Below, one piece after another: positions 26,506 to 39,437 of a DNA stretch of 64,000 nt; within the stretch, counting starts at the first letter, position 1; every line of letters starts with the position of its first letter. The position numbers were made by a program, and so were the translations under genes. Source of the DNA: Hybos culiciformis (lineage: Eukaryota > Arthropoda > Insecta > Diptera > Hybotidae); NCBI GenBank assembly GCA_964007475.1, contig OZ023273.1, positions 145,301,308 to 145,365,307 on the forward strand. The letters are read 5' to 3'. Under the pieces are notes generated by a model. The model had not been told where the DNA came from. It was given only the letters and a program-made list of their open reading frames with translations, and did no database searches.

Positions 26506-28532
26506 GCAAATTCTATTGACCGTACATGGTTTTCGGCTGTTTTTGTGACATTTTTTGCACGATTTATTGAAATTTTTGTATACGAAATTTGTGTTTTTTT
26601 TTCTGTAAACGCCGTTTATTATTAATAAAAAGTACGTAGAAACAACGTTCACGCGACCTAGTTAAAAATAATAAAATTATATGAAATTACAAAAAATAAA
26701 AATTTTTGGTTAAACAAAAATGAAATCAGAAACGTTTCGACGTCAATCAAATTAAATCTTTTTAAATCTATTAACGAAATCATATTTTTTTTCATTTTGG
26801 TTAACGGTTTCTTATGCAAATTGGTATGAAAAACAAAATTTAGAAAATTCAGGTATTTTTGTTATAAAATAAAAAAAAGAGGATTAAGTTGTTATTTCAA
26901 ATGATTTTTTGTAAGTTTAAAAAAAATTAACAACATAAATACAAATAAAAGAAAATTTCTGAAAATGAAATTGAAATCTAGAATAGAAAATATGTAAAAA
27001 TTAAATACATAAATAAAATCTGTACCCTTTCAATAAAACATAAATAGTAACACTGAAAAAGTGGAAAACTTATTATCAGTTTTAACATTGATTGAGAATA
27101 GTACTACCGAAAATAAATTTTTAAAACATTGGTAAAATTATTAATTTTGATTGTTTTTAATACTTTTTTATTTCGTTTTACTAACACCTTAACTCATTTT
27201 ATATTAGTATTCTAAATCTATGCTTTATCACAGTCGCATTCTTAATAATAAATTTTATATTAATATGTTAAAAATGTTAATTCGCGTTCTTTTAGATATC
27301 AAATTAAAAAAAAAACCGCTTGAGAACATTTTTTTAAAAAAAAACTTCACTGAAATTCATCTTTCTTTCAATTACAACAGTACTGAAACCGAAATGCATT
27401 ATATTATGCACATTAAATAAGAATTGTTGGTTTTCCATTATTATTAAACTATACCTACATTATTATGACTAAAAACTAACACAACACAAAAACAAATAAT
27501 TTTAATTTTTAGTTTTAAAATTATACCCAAAAAAACACAAATTTAACAAAATATACAAAGTATTTAAATTGGTTTTTTGAATAGAATAACATCTTGAATT
27601 GTATATTATCGTTGCGATATACGTATATCTTAATGTTTGTTTATTTGGGAAAAAGTATTTTAAAATTTTAAAAATATTTCTAAAAAAAAAAGTTAAGAGA
27701 GAAATTTTAAACCATAAAATTATACATCACACCACATCACAAAAAAAAACATTATATCTATCAACTTTGGAATTTGTTCATATTTTTTTATATGTATAAA
27801 GACATATACTTAAAATCATTTTTCCTCGAAAATATAAGAAATAATGAAATATGCTATATATTTTCCTACGCGAGTTACATTCATTTTACTGGGCTATTAA
27901 CAAATATAATGAAGCTATACGATGGAAAATGAAAGGTCACCATTTTATTTTTTTACATATTTTGAAATAATTTCCTAATTTTCAATTTTTAACTAAATTT
28001 TTATCATTAAATTAAAAATTTCTTTCTTCAATGTGTTTAACTTTTGAATCGGCTTGTATCTTCCTCATATAAAAATTTAAAATAAAATTTATAATAATGG
28101 GATTTTATTCATAAGGATTTATAGAATTATTATCGATTCTTATAGAAAATAGCTTAAATTTTAATAGATATTTCCTGAATAATATATAAAAAGAAAATTC
28201 TTCAAGGATACCCATTTCAATTCAATTGACATATTGGTAAAAAAAAAAAAAAAAAACAGACAAAAATATTTTCAAATCAACAGAACAAAAATGAAGTGAA
28301 AAATATCTAAGGGAAAATTAATCTATATACACTTAATTTACATATTTTTATAATCACAATTCACAATAAAATTATTCCTTAAATCTTTTTTAATATCAAT
28401 ATAATCTCTTTTATTGACTTTTATATAATGTTATCATTCAATATTAAATCGTTTGTATATATTCAAAAAGTCAATAATTTTCTTTAAATTATGTACATAT
28501 TTATTGAATAGGTATATCTATATTAATGTGTT

Positions 28533-28562
28533 ATGATGATGATAATGATTATGATGATGATA
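28533..28562. repeat. Imperfect (GAT)n microsatellite
   Basis: Ten trinucleotides of ATG/GAT type with one AAT interruption. Confidence 0.85.
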
Positions 28563-30238
28563 TTAATTCATTAAAATTTTGACAATTTGCCAATAAAACT
28601 TGTGCATTAAAGTTATATATCTAAATACTTTACTATGTCAATTGTGGGAGATGTAATTAAAAAATTAAAGACCGCCAAGGAAGAAATATTTTATAAAAAG
28701 TTTATTCTGTTGAAAATGAAAAGAAAAATTTAAATTAAGAATGCAGACATGGAGTTTGAGCTAATCTGTTAGTCATTGAACAATCGACACCAACCGCATA
28801 TAAGTTATAAAATATTTATATTTTTATTTGTAATAAATAGCAACAAACATGTTAATATGCGTTTCCAAAAATTTATTTTTTCAATTTTCTACCGAATTTA
28901 ATTGCAATCGGAGTCAAGGTAATAAATATTAAAAGTTGAATAAAAAAACCCCCATTAATTTTGTTTTGTGAAATATTAAAAATTAATAAAATATTTGACT
29001 CCTTTGCAACTAGGTAATCTTTATCTATTTAATTGAATCCAATTGATATTGAACAAAACAAAAATGTAAAAATGAAGGAAGAAAAATCTTTATCTATTTT
29101 TAATGTTCATCGTGGCTCTGTTTACTCTGCTTCCTATATATTTCTTCTTATTTTCAAAGAATTAAAAGTTAAAAAAAATTTCATAAACAACAATGTCGTA
29201 AAAAAAACACAAAAAATTATTTTACCAAAAATAAAAGTTGGTTTATTCTGAAGAGAAAATATATTATGAACAAATATTTTTTTACTTCTTTCACGTTATC
29301 GCAAAACAAAAATCTTCGATATTTTTGTTTTATTCCGAATTCCGAAAGGAAAATTATTTCGACCGAACGACCGTAAAATATAAAGTTTATAATATTCTTC
29401 TTCGTATTGTTTTCATTTAATATTTATTTTGTTTTTATTTTGTTTTTTTATTCAGTTTTATGAAGAAAAATTTTTCTTGAATTTATTTTCAAAATCCTTA
29501 TCTTTGAAAAACATAAATCCTTAAGAATTTATAATTTAAATGTATAATATAATGTATGTATTTTTTGTTTAATATTTCTAAAGTTGTCAAAAGGATTTTG
29601 AAAACCAAAAAAAAATAAAATTTTTATTTATTTCAAATCAGATTTTATTTTGAATCTTGTTTTTTTTTTTTTGCGAAAATCAGAAAGAAAATTTTTATTC
29701 TTATTTTATGGAAAATAAAAATTCTGAGTTCTGTTTTTGTAAACAAAATTCTCGTAAAGCTTCGACCGTTTCGATTGACCGTCACGTTGAAACTGATAAA
29801 ATTTGGGTGAAGATTTAAAAATTTTGAAAGAAAGAAAGAAAATTAATATTCAGATTTTTCTTCACAGTAGGTTATTTTTTTTTTTATCGAAAATATTTGC
29901 CAGTATAAAAAAGGGCGCTGGGTTTTTTGCAGATTTTTCTTACAGTAAAAAAAAAAATACAGATGCTGTGTAGAAGAAGAATTTATGGAAATTTTTATAG
30001 TAAAATAAAATGTTTCCTTTTTCTTTTGGACAATATTTGATTTTTATAGGAAAATAAAAGAAATTTTATATTTTTGTTGCTTTGTAGTTATGAACTATTA
30101 GTTAGATTTGTATATATATTTTGGAGGGAAAAAGTTATTTGAATTATTTTTAAAGTTTTTGCTTAGTAAAAAATGCTTAAAATTATGAATGAGTAGTTCA
30201 AAAAATGAAATTAAAATTTTTTCTTATAACATATTCGC

Positions 30239-30390
30239 ATTAGTGGATAAGTAGTGGAATAAGCGCTGTTCCGGAATAGTTCAATAAAATTTTCATAAGA
30301 AAATTTATTCCGGAATTATTTTATACCATTTTTTCATTCCACTTAAGTTAGGGCTCAGATAACGAATTTATAGAAAACATTACATTTTTT
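30239..30390 (+). mobile_element. MITE copy, AGTGGAAT family, copy 1
   Basis: Contains AGTGGAAT (30253-30260) inverted as ATTCCACT (30336-30343) around TTCCGGAATA and ATTCCGGAATTATTTTATAC. A tail TAAGTTAGGGCTC is shared with 56265-56395. Confidence 0.78.
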
Positions 30391-33069
30391 GTATTTACTC
30401 AAGACAAAAGTCAATAAATATCAATTTTTGCATAATGCTTAAATTTTTTTAATTGAGTAAATAAAAAATTGAGGTCTATGCTAACTTAACTTTAATATTT
30501 AAAGTTGGCACAGATTTTTTTTTCTACAATATAAATCTTATTAATCTTGTTATTAGTAAAATCCAAAACACAAAAAGTAACAAAAACAAAAAAAAAATTA
30601 TTTTTTCCTAAGTCATCAATATTATCAAAGTTATTTGAATTGTAAGCAATAAATATACCAGGAACTTGAACTTGCTATAAATTTCTCTCAACAGAAAGAA
30701 CAACTAAAATCTGTACATTATTATCACAAACGTCATTGTCATAAGGAGAATTTTTATTTTCCACTTATAATAATTTATATATTTTATTTTCCATATACAT
30801 ATAACTCTCGGTTTGTAAGATTTTGTTCCACAAAATCTGTACGCGCATGACTCCAAAAATATCCTTTCCCAAAACTGAACTAAATATGTAATTTTAAGAG
30901 AATTAATAAAAAAAAAATGTATACGACCCAAAGACCTAATTTACTAAAAAATTGAAACAATGAAATATGTTTCATTCAAATTTAAACAATAATTTATGTC
31001 AATAATAATAGCAGTTTTCTTGTTAAAAACTCAACAGCTGTATTTATTTTCAAGAATTTTAGAAGAACATATTTGGCATTCATGTTGTGAATTCAGCTTA
31101 GTAATTAACATTAATTTTAAAAATAATTTTAATTTAAAAAATAACTATTGATAGAATCTTTGTACATTATGTATAAATAAAAATTTATGAAAATTGTAAA
31201 ACAATAAATATTATTCGATTATATTAATTAGAACATCAAGCGCTGCCGGCAATAAATAAAATTTAGACTAAGGTTGAAATCAGCACTTCAGTGATAATTC
31301 AAGTTAATTGACTTAAATTTTTTTAGTTTTATTAAAACCAACGTTGACAATGATATAATCAAACTTTTATAAGCGCAGTAAATTTCAGAAATTACCCTAA
31401 AATTACACATTCAAAAAAGTCTAAGTACCTACTACTTAGAATGACCCTTTGATCGCAATATTTCAAAACTTTAAAAATTTAAATAAAATGTAAACAAATA
31501 ACATAGATATTTAATTAACCTATGTAAATTTTAAGACCGCGATTCATAGATTTTTATATTTAATTTTTCAAGTTTTTTTTTTTAGAGAAAAATATAGAAA
31601 AAAAATTTTGCATAATTTGACCCTGAATTAATTCAAAGGACCAATCTGTAAGTAAAAAAAAAACAAAATATTTTGTAATTAGAATATTAGATAAATTTTT
31701 TTTAAGGAAAACAGAAAAGAAAATAAAACTTTCTAACAAAGTCAACAAAGAGTTTTAAAAGAATTTAATAATAATATAAATTATATTATAATGTTATTAA
31801 TATAAAAATTTTGTTAAAATACTGATAGGAAATTTGTTTTTTCCAATTTCTAAAATTACAACAATAAACTGGAAATAATTGTGTTCAAATTTGTTATTTA
31901 ACTTCTATTATTGGAAAATGTTTTTAATTAAAGTATTGGTCAATAAAAATTTGTTCGAGCAAGAAAGGTATTTCTAAATGTTTTTCGTTACAAGTATATT
32001 TTAATCAATCAAATATAATTAAAACTCTTGTTTCTTCTACAACTTATTAGGGAAACAAGAGTTTAAATCAGTTTGGGTTTTGAATTAATTAAATAGATAA
32101 TGAAGAAATTCTACCAATATTACCACCAAATTAAAATCAATTGATTCTAATAAACTGTCAAAAGCCTAAATGATTCATAAAATCCTTACATAAATGAATC
32201 GCATAAAAAATATATATATTGCCTTTTACTTAAAATTATTTATATTTCGTCCCGCAATTAATTATTTTTTTTGAACATTAATTCAGTTTTTACCTTCGAC
32301 CTAAGTTCGTTATGAATTATCGAATTTTGTTTTTAACTTTACTCCATTTGGCGCGGCGTTATAGTAACTTTGACTTTGGTTAGATTTCTAGAACACAAGT
32401 TTACTATTGTGAATTCGTATGTAGATAGGATGTGTAAGAATTATTTCTTTCATCCATTAACTTGTTAAATAAAAGTTTCGAATCCTTTTTTTTTTTTTTT
32501 TGAGTGGCAACTATTTGTTTCTTTTTCTATTCTTTTTTTTTTTTTTACATTTTAAAAAGTTCCAAATTAAAATTTTTTGCCACTTTTACCCTAAAATAAA
32601 AGTTTATAAGCGAAAAATTTATATCTAATTTCAACATTCTTTCAAAATTGAAAACTTTTTTACTCCTGATTTTAAAGTTTTAAATCCTTTCGTAAATTCT
32701 TTTTATTTCATTTTTGGGAAAATTTTCTGAAATTGAAATTCCACACCTATTCTTATATACTTATCTTACCAGCAACAAAAAAAAAAATAAAATATTTGTA
32801 TTATTAGATTAAAATAGTAAAATTTTAAAATTTATTTGTGTGAAATAAGATTTTAAAATTCTTTTTAACTATAATTATATAAAATTGTGACAAATGTTAT
32901 CTATATGAGATTATCTGTATGAGTAAATTCTAGTGTTCACATTGAAATTTTCTATCAGAATTTATACCTAAAAACTAGAAAGATAACTCAAAATAATAAT
33001 CGAAAGTAAAATGTGAATCCAATATGCCTGGTGGGCATATCTGGATTTCTTTCAACTGATATATCAATC

Positions 33070-33198
33070 TCAGGTGAAATAATCCAATTTACCTGTCTTT
33101 TTGAAATCGTAAAATAAATCATTTTCATCAAGCGCACAATCAGAATATATTTTAAAGCCGAAAATACAACCACGATGGCATTCAGACTTCACAGTCAT
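33070..33198 (-). CDS. Candidate orphan exon, Cys-containing, unrecognised
   Basis: A minus-strand open frame of 42 codons starts at ATG 33198 and has composition unlike chance AT-rich sequence: MTVKSECHRGCIFGFKIYSD then CALDENDLFYDFKKTG. A donor ACAG/GTAAAT at 33093-33092 would end the exon after 35 codons; unspliced, it stops at TGA 33070. An AG before TCTGAATGC with a preceding T-rich tract could be an acceptor. A second open frame immediately downstream (EIDISVERNPDMPTRHIGF) is out of phase. I do not know the family. It could be an exon of another gene on the same strand as Sur, or a decayed transposon or retrocopy piece. Confidence 0.35.
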   Translation of the reverse strand: MTVKSECHRGCIFGFKIYSDCALDENDLFYDFKKTGKLDYFT

Positions 33199-34116
33199 AA
33201 ATAAAATGAAAATCCATCATTTTAGAAAATATAATTCATTATCAAAAAAGTAACAAAAGATTAACAATTTCAATAGTTTTCATCAATTAAATCGTTATTT
33301 AAACTTATAAATCTCAAAAATAAAATATATTTATGTAAGGTTTATTTTGCAGATAATTCTGTTGAATTTTTATAAATGTAGATGAGTGTCGATTTGTTAT
33401 CACTTAAATAATAATTATTAAATAATTTATAATTTACAAAATGTAATCAAAAATATGAAAAATAAATAACTTTTGGAAGAACCCAAAAGTTTTGAAGAAT
33501 TATCAATTTAAATCAGAGAAAGAAAAATTCAAGTTTTGATGAAGAAATTGTGTTTTATTTTTGTTTTTTATTTTTTCCTTATTTTTATCAAAACTTTACA
33601 TAAAAATTATTCATATTTCAAACTTTTATTGCATAATATTTTTATTTTTAAACATAGGTAAACACTTCGTTAAATTTTTTTTTTCATATAAAATAATATT
33701 CAAAATCACGTATATAAGAACCAAAAAACATAATCAAAACATGCTCATTAAAATAAAATAATTTAATAACTCTATATGTTAGTAATTTCGAAATAAAATG
33801 AAGAAAGCTTGGCAAAATAAAATGTCATAAGATATAAGCAAAGAAAATAGAAGTTTTCACTTCTTAATCCTTATATTTTCTTTGATATAAGTCTACGTTA
33901 AATCGTTAAATGAGAAATTTTAAAAATTCGGAAGATGTTAAATTAATATAATTTCCGTGTTTATTTAAATGATACCTCCTTATTTACCCCAAAAACCAAA
34001 ATTAAAACAGAGTACGATAGTAAAAACAGCAAATGTGAGAGAATTTAATAATTTAGTTTATCCTGATTCCAATATTTTAAAATCAAATATTAAATAAAAT
34101 ATTTTTTAAGAGATGT

Positions 34117-34369
34117 GAAGTTATCCTATCCACGATTTTATAGTTATGTATTCATTATCTGCACACGGAAGTTATGGTTCTTGCAGCCCTGAAAAAATAG
34201 CCAAAAGTACAAACTTTCTATTGCGTAGTCGAACGTATTGGTTACAAAAATCTGTTTGTATTCCTTGCAGCTTGAGTAAGATGAAATTATGATAATCTTT
34301 TAAACCCACAGGAGAAAAACTTTAAATCGCATAATTCGCTTTCAATTTTACGAAATCGTGGATAACTTC
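34117..34369. repeat. Candidate small inverted-repeat element
   Basis: GAAGTTATCC(TATC)CACGATTT at 34117-34138 recurs inverted as GAAGTTATCCACGATTTCG at 34351-34369. The 210 bp between is slightly GC-richer than its surroundings. It could be a worn MITE. No target duplication seen. Confidence 0.4.
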
Positions 34370-37300
34370 AAAACTCATCGGTGTGATAATATAATTAAGA
34401 TATATATTCAAAAATTTTAATATTTATGTAATTTATTTGAATTTTTTATTTTGTTTTTTGTTAACGTTATAATGATGGAAATCCATAGCAATGTTGCAAT
34501 TTTTAATTTTTTATTTCTTCAAAGTTATTTACAAGAAAATTCTAAAGTAAAATTAAAGTTGATTGTATAAATAAATTTATATAAAACAGATTATAAAACA
34601 CAGTATTTTATTTAAAAATAAAAATTACACTTATTTTATCTAAATAGTTTTACATACCTTTTTTTTATACTACAGGAGACCTTATTTTCAGAGGCTGGTT
34701 CCGGCTTTTTAGGAACAAATTTGAAAATAATGCGACAATCACTTTTTTGATACAACTTTTAACTACAAAAATTCTTTTAATTTATTAAAATCGGTTTATT
34801 AATAAGGACAGGTACATAACATTTAACAGTCTATTTCACTCTATAGTTGTTTACGAAATTTAGTACTAAATTATTAGTTCATAATGACGAGACATTTTAA
34901 TAAAAATTTTCATTTCATATAATCTTTATAAAATTTTCAATTTTCCTTAAACAATAGCTCATGATTGTCTTCTTTTGTTTTGAAAAAAAAATTGTTCAGA
35001 AATCAACTTTAATTGAGAGTGAAAAAAGCTTTAGAAAAATAAAATTACAGAAGAAATAAGTGTTGTAAAAAATATTAACCATAATTTCAAAAGATTACAC
35101 ATAAAAAAAAGAAAAACTTTAATGTTTGTTGAAAAGAAAATATTTTCCTTAAATTCAAATATATAGTGAAGCAGTCAAAGAAAAATTAAGATTTTTTTTT
35201 CTTTTATACATAAATATATATTTATCAAGGATTTACAGATGTTGTCTTTCTTAATAACTTTCTTTGGGGTTGACCACATAATAAGTGTTAATCCAATTTT
35301 AAGTTTGTTTTCTTTTATTTTTGCAAAAGAAAGGAAATTTTTGGACAAAAAGAAATAAAACTCTTTCCTTATATTTCCTTTTTTTGATTTTTTTTTTTTT
35401 TTGCGTTGAAAAAGATAAATAAATGATTTTCTCATTTTTCTTTAATTGTCAAAAATGGGTATGATGGATTTTAAAAGATTTTTTTTTTTTATAAATATAT
35501 ATATTTGGGAAAAGTTTTTGCTTTGCGGTTTATTCTGTTTTTGAATTTTAATGATTTGAATTTTATTTGCATAACAAAAACACTTTACTATATATAATAA
35601 GTGTATGTATATACATAGTTTGTTAATATAAACATTTTAGATTAGTTGAAGTTTTTAAGTTTTTTTTTTCAGTCGTATGACTATACCAATATTTTTCGAT
35701 TAAAATTTTTGAACCAATATTAATTATATTTTTAATTCTGTGCGGTCATAATAGAGAACGATCTTTAAATTTTTTTTTAATTCTTAGCTAAAAAAAAAAC
35801 TTAATAATGTAAATATTTATTTGTTAAATGTATACTTTTAACATCAGGCAGGATGCGTTTAATTTCTACCTGCAAAAAATACAAAGAAATTTTGGGTCAA
35901 TCCATATACATATTTCGATACCAATATGGCTATATTGTACACACATTATGCCGAATTTTAAACGTTTTACCAATCATTTTAGCCCCAATCTATGGTTTTG
36001 TATGTTTTGTTTGTTCATTATAAAGTCCAAATATTATTTTGTTATTTATGCATTTAAAAATCGCTTATTTGTAGTGAATTGAAATATATTTATATAGGAT
36101 TATATAAATTACTTTTGAGCCTATTGAACATTGTAGTAATTCTAATAATGCAAATGCAATTATTGCAATAATTATATGATTATTGTCATTTTATATAATG
36201 CAAAATTGTTAATTTGAAATTAAATGACAAAGATAAATAATAAAGATGATTGAGCTTAAAGCGATTTTCATAATTGTATAACATCGCGTAAAATAAATCT
36301 TGCATAATAAAGTTTTTGGGGCAATGTTTTGATTTGCTTTTTAGTTATGTAGAGCGTTTTCCTATCTAGTATAGTTAACATAAAACTGTGTATTGAAACC
36401 AAAGTTGTTCACAAAAATCATGTAAGTTAAGAAGGTTGCTAAAGTTATGCAACCTTAGTTTTTACTCATACTTAATTCAAATATCTAGAATCGTTTGTAT
36501 GTATATCCATAAGTCTTAACTTAAAGTTGTCTTACGACTCATTTAAATACATGCCTTTTATTATACGTGTGATTCCCCCTAAATACTTACATACATATAT
36601 TCTGTATATATATATAGTATCTGTATAAAAAGAAATTAAAATTTTCGCATGAAAAATATAAGATAAATTTTTAATAGAAAATTTATGTCGTTTTCTTGGA
36701 CTGGAATAACTCAAATTATTACATAGATTCATACATATATTTATTTTATGTGCATAGTACTTACATATATATTTTTTAATGTTTTTTTATCATAAATCTA
36801 TGTAAAATATTATTACTTAATTTTTTGAAAAATGTTCAACTGCATTGAACAAGCGAATTCACTTTTATTATTACTTGCAATTCATAATATAATATTTTAC
36901 AAAATCATTGTAGATGTATATGGAAAATACTGAGCACGTATTTTCATTTGAAAAGCATTAAGTTTATTAGATATGCAATAATGTAAGGAACTACAATCAT
37001 TATGACCCAAACGACAATTATAGTAGTACTCAGGCATAATAACATATAAAAATAATGCACTTTTGATAATTTTACAAAAATAATAAGCTTAAAACTAAAA
37101 AAAAAGTCAAAATGAGATATATTTTAATTATAAAAAGTTTTTCTCTCCAATTTCATGATTTCCATATAAGTATCAATCATTTCTCTGAATTAAATAATTA
37201 ATTTCAATAAATTTTTTTTTTATATCTTGAATCTAACGTAATAATACTATTTTCAATTTTTGTTTTAAATCCTTGTGGCCATTTTTTTAAGCTTCCCCTG

Positions 37301-39084
37301 AAAAAAAATAAATATTTTCCAAAAGCACATAATTGCATAAATAAAAATATAGCTTTAGGGATTTCGTTAGTACAATACGCAACAAGATAAATTTGTTCGA
37401 ATAAACTTCTGACTTCATTTTTTCCAAATTTTAACAATATTGATTAGTTTTATTATTATGTTTTTAAATTTTTCTATCGAAATTATCATCATCTTCTTAT
37501 TAATATCTATTTCTTTGTGAATTTGTATGGAAAAAGTTTTATTATTATGTTTACTAAAACCTGGCATTTGGAAATAATATTGGAGAGCAATAAAACACTA
37601 TACTTAGGGAAAACAAATGTTAAATATGTACATGATACAAATAACATAAGAACTTATTATTAATTTTTTAATTAATTGATCCATCAGATTATTATTATTT
37701 TTAAAACATTTACCTTTATATATAATATTCGTATATATTATTTTTAATCAGTGTTATTAAAAAAAAATTAAATTTTAATTCCTGTTAATTATTTATTTTT
37801 GTTTTAAATACTTACAACTTTTTTTTGTTTGGAATAAAATATAATTAAATTATATTTTATACACCTTCTATACTCAGTATGTCACAAAATAGTTGTGAAC
37901 TATTATAGACTTTTATTATAATGGTCAGGAGTTCTATCCGCAGGTAATATGGAATCATCGAATTACGTCAGGCCTATGTTCTGAATTAAGGAAAGAAAAT
38001 ATATAAAAATGTATGAATATGTATGTATTTCGATAGTTTGCCATATGAATATTTCCAAAAAGATTGAAATAGTTTCAGTTTTAAACTAAATTCAGTGAAT
38101 ATTTATAAAATAACAGCATTTAGAATTAGAGAAAAATTTCTGATGATTTGAATTAAATTATGATTTATGTTTTAAGAAGCAGTTGTTTAGAAAATTATAA
38201 CTTAAATTCATTTGAAATTTATATCGTATTCAGTTGTACATACTCAATACAACACTTTGGAGCGGAAAATATGAAACAAAAAAAAATGGTTTTAAAAAAA
38301 TAAAATGAAAAAAAAAAATTGTTCTCAAGTTTTTCTTTTTAAACAAAATTGCACCTATTTATTGAGAATAACAATTGCAATTTAGAAGAGTTTTTTTTTT
38401 TGAAATTGTTTGAAAAATATATTTGCAGAATAAAATAACTTGAAAATTCTGCTAAAAATCTTCTATAAATTTTAAATTGTTTGTGTTTAAAGTCGTGATG
38501 AGAATTAGATGACGAGCTTGAGCATAGATTAAAATATATATTTTTTTTTTAAGATGTTCTTTTATTATATTATTTTTTTTAACGAAAAATTTTGCTTAAA
38601 AAAATTAATGAAATAAATTTCGAAATTGTTTTGAGTAGAAATAATAGGATTAAGATTTTTTTGAATGAAGATCAAAAATTAAATTAAAATAAATTTTTTT
38701 AATAATATAATGCTTTACCATATTTTAATCATAAATTGTGGAATTTAAATTAATTAGTTCAAGAAAATAATTGTTAGCATATATGATAATATATAATTGT
38801 TAGCATTATATGAATTGTTAAAATGATTACTTGTAAATAATAGTCTCCAGTAAATGCGAACTATTACCTAAAACCTCAAATAAAGTTTTCTTGCATAATA
38901 TTCTTAATTACTTTATGAATTTGATTATTCATGAAATTTATTCCTTATCTTAAAAAAAAAACTGAAACACACATATAACTTTCATGATAATATGTATACT
39001 GAATAGGTAAATTTTAAATGAACTATTAAAGGGTTTTCCACAATATATATATTTTTTTTTAATTTTCCTGTGATTTTTGGAAAT

Positions 39085-39296
39085 TTTATTTTTCAATTTT
39101 ATTCAGCTTGTAATGAACTATACAATTAATAAATATACAAAAAATTAGACAAAAAAAAATTATATAATTTTGATTTAAATATATTACATACAAATTTAAT
39201 AATACTTTTTAAAATATAATTATTTGATATATTATAAAAATTTCTAAATAATAAGCTCACAATCATTCTTACTAAAATCTAAACTTAAATAAATTT
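39085..39296 (-). promoter_or_regulatory. Putative Sur 3' UTR with two polyadenylation signals
   Basis: Downstream of the Sur stop the first AATAAA hexamers on the minus strand are at 39098-39103 and 39085-39090, about 195-210 nt past the TAG. A weaker ATTAAA lies at 39195-39200. Hexamers are common by chance in sequence this AT-rich, so the 3' end is only a suggestion. Confidence 0.4.
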
Positions 39297-39332
39297 CTAG
39301 CAATGCCCTGAAGAAAGCATTGCTAGAAATTT
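39291..39332. repeat. Perfect 16-bp inverted repeat over the Sur stop codon
   Basis: Positions 39291-39306 (AAATTTCTAGCAATGC) are the exact reverse complement of 39317-39332, with a 10-base spacer. On the mRNA the arms encode KFLAM and the end of the gene including TAG. It would fold as a stable hairpin. Confidence 0.9.
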
Positions 39333-39437
39333 TCCATTTGGTATTTTTTGCAATTCACTGGGTGTACCATCTTCTATTATATTACCATTTTCAAGTACTA
39401 TAATTCTATCATAACTTAATAAAGTTGATAACCGATG
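39297..39437 (-). CDS. Sur: Sur terminal exon R: H-loop, C-terminus and stop
   Basis: Acceptor ATTCTTTCAG; 46 codons and TAG. It begins with the H-loop His1433 ([15 protein letters not shown]), then [18 protein letters not shown] and the end [12 protein letters not shown]. The last codons and the stop lie in a perfect inverted repeat (39291-39332), so the final few residues may be recent. The family's usual C-terminal helix is otherwise of normal length. Confidence 0.95.
   Translation of the reverse strand, partial: HRLSTLLSYDRIIVLENGNIIEDGTPSELQKIPNGKFLAMLSSGHC

Larger units (their letters stand above)
22206..30238. other. AT-rich intergenic DNA
   Basis: Holds the candidate exon at 25672, the Helitron-like fragment at 26411 and the GAT tract at 28533. 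No supported gene. Confidence 0.6.
30391..39084. other. AT-rich intergenic DNA downstream of Sur
   Basis: Holds the candidate exon at 33070-33198 and the inverted-repeat pair at 34117-34369. A slightly GC-richer patch at 34676-34730 has open frames but no convincing splice pair. No gene is supported. Confidence 0.6.

Noticed and set aside
34676..34760. Possible exon with GTATGT donor on the minus strand
   Set aside because: No acceptor consistent with an open frame and the composition is not clearly protein-like.
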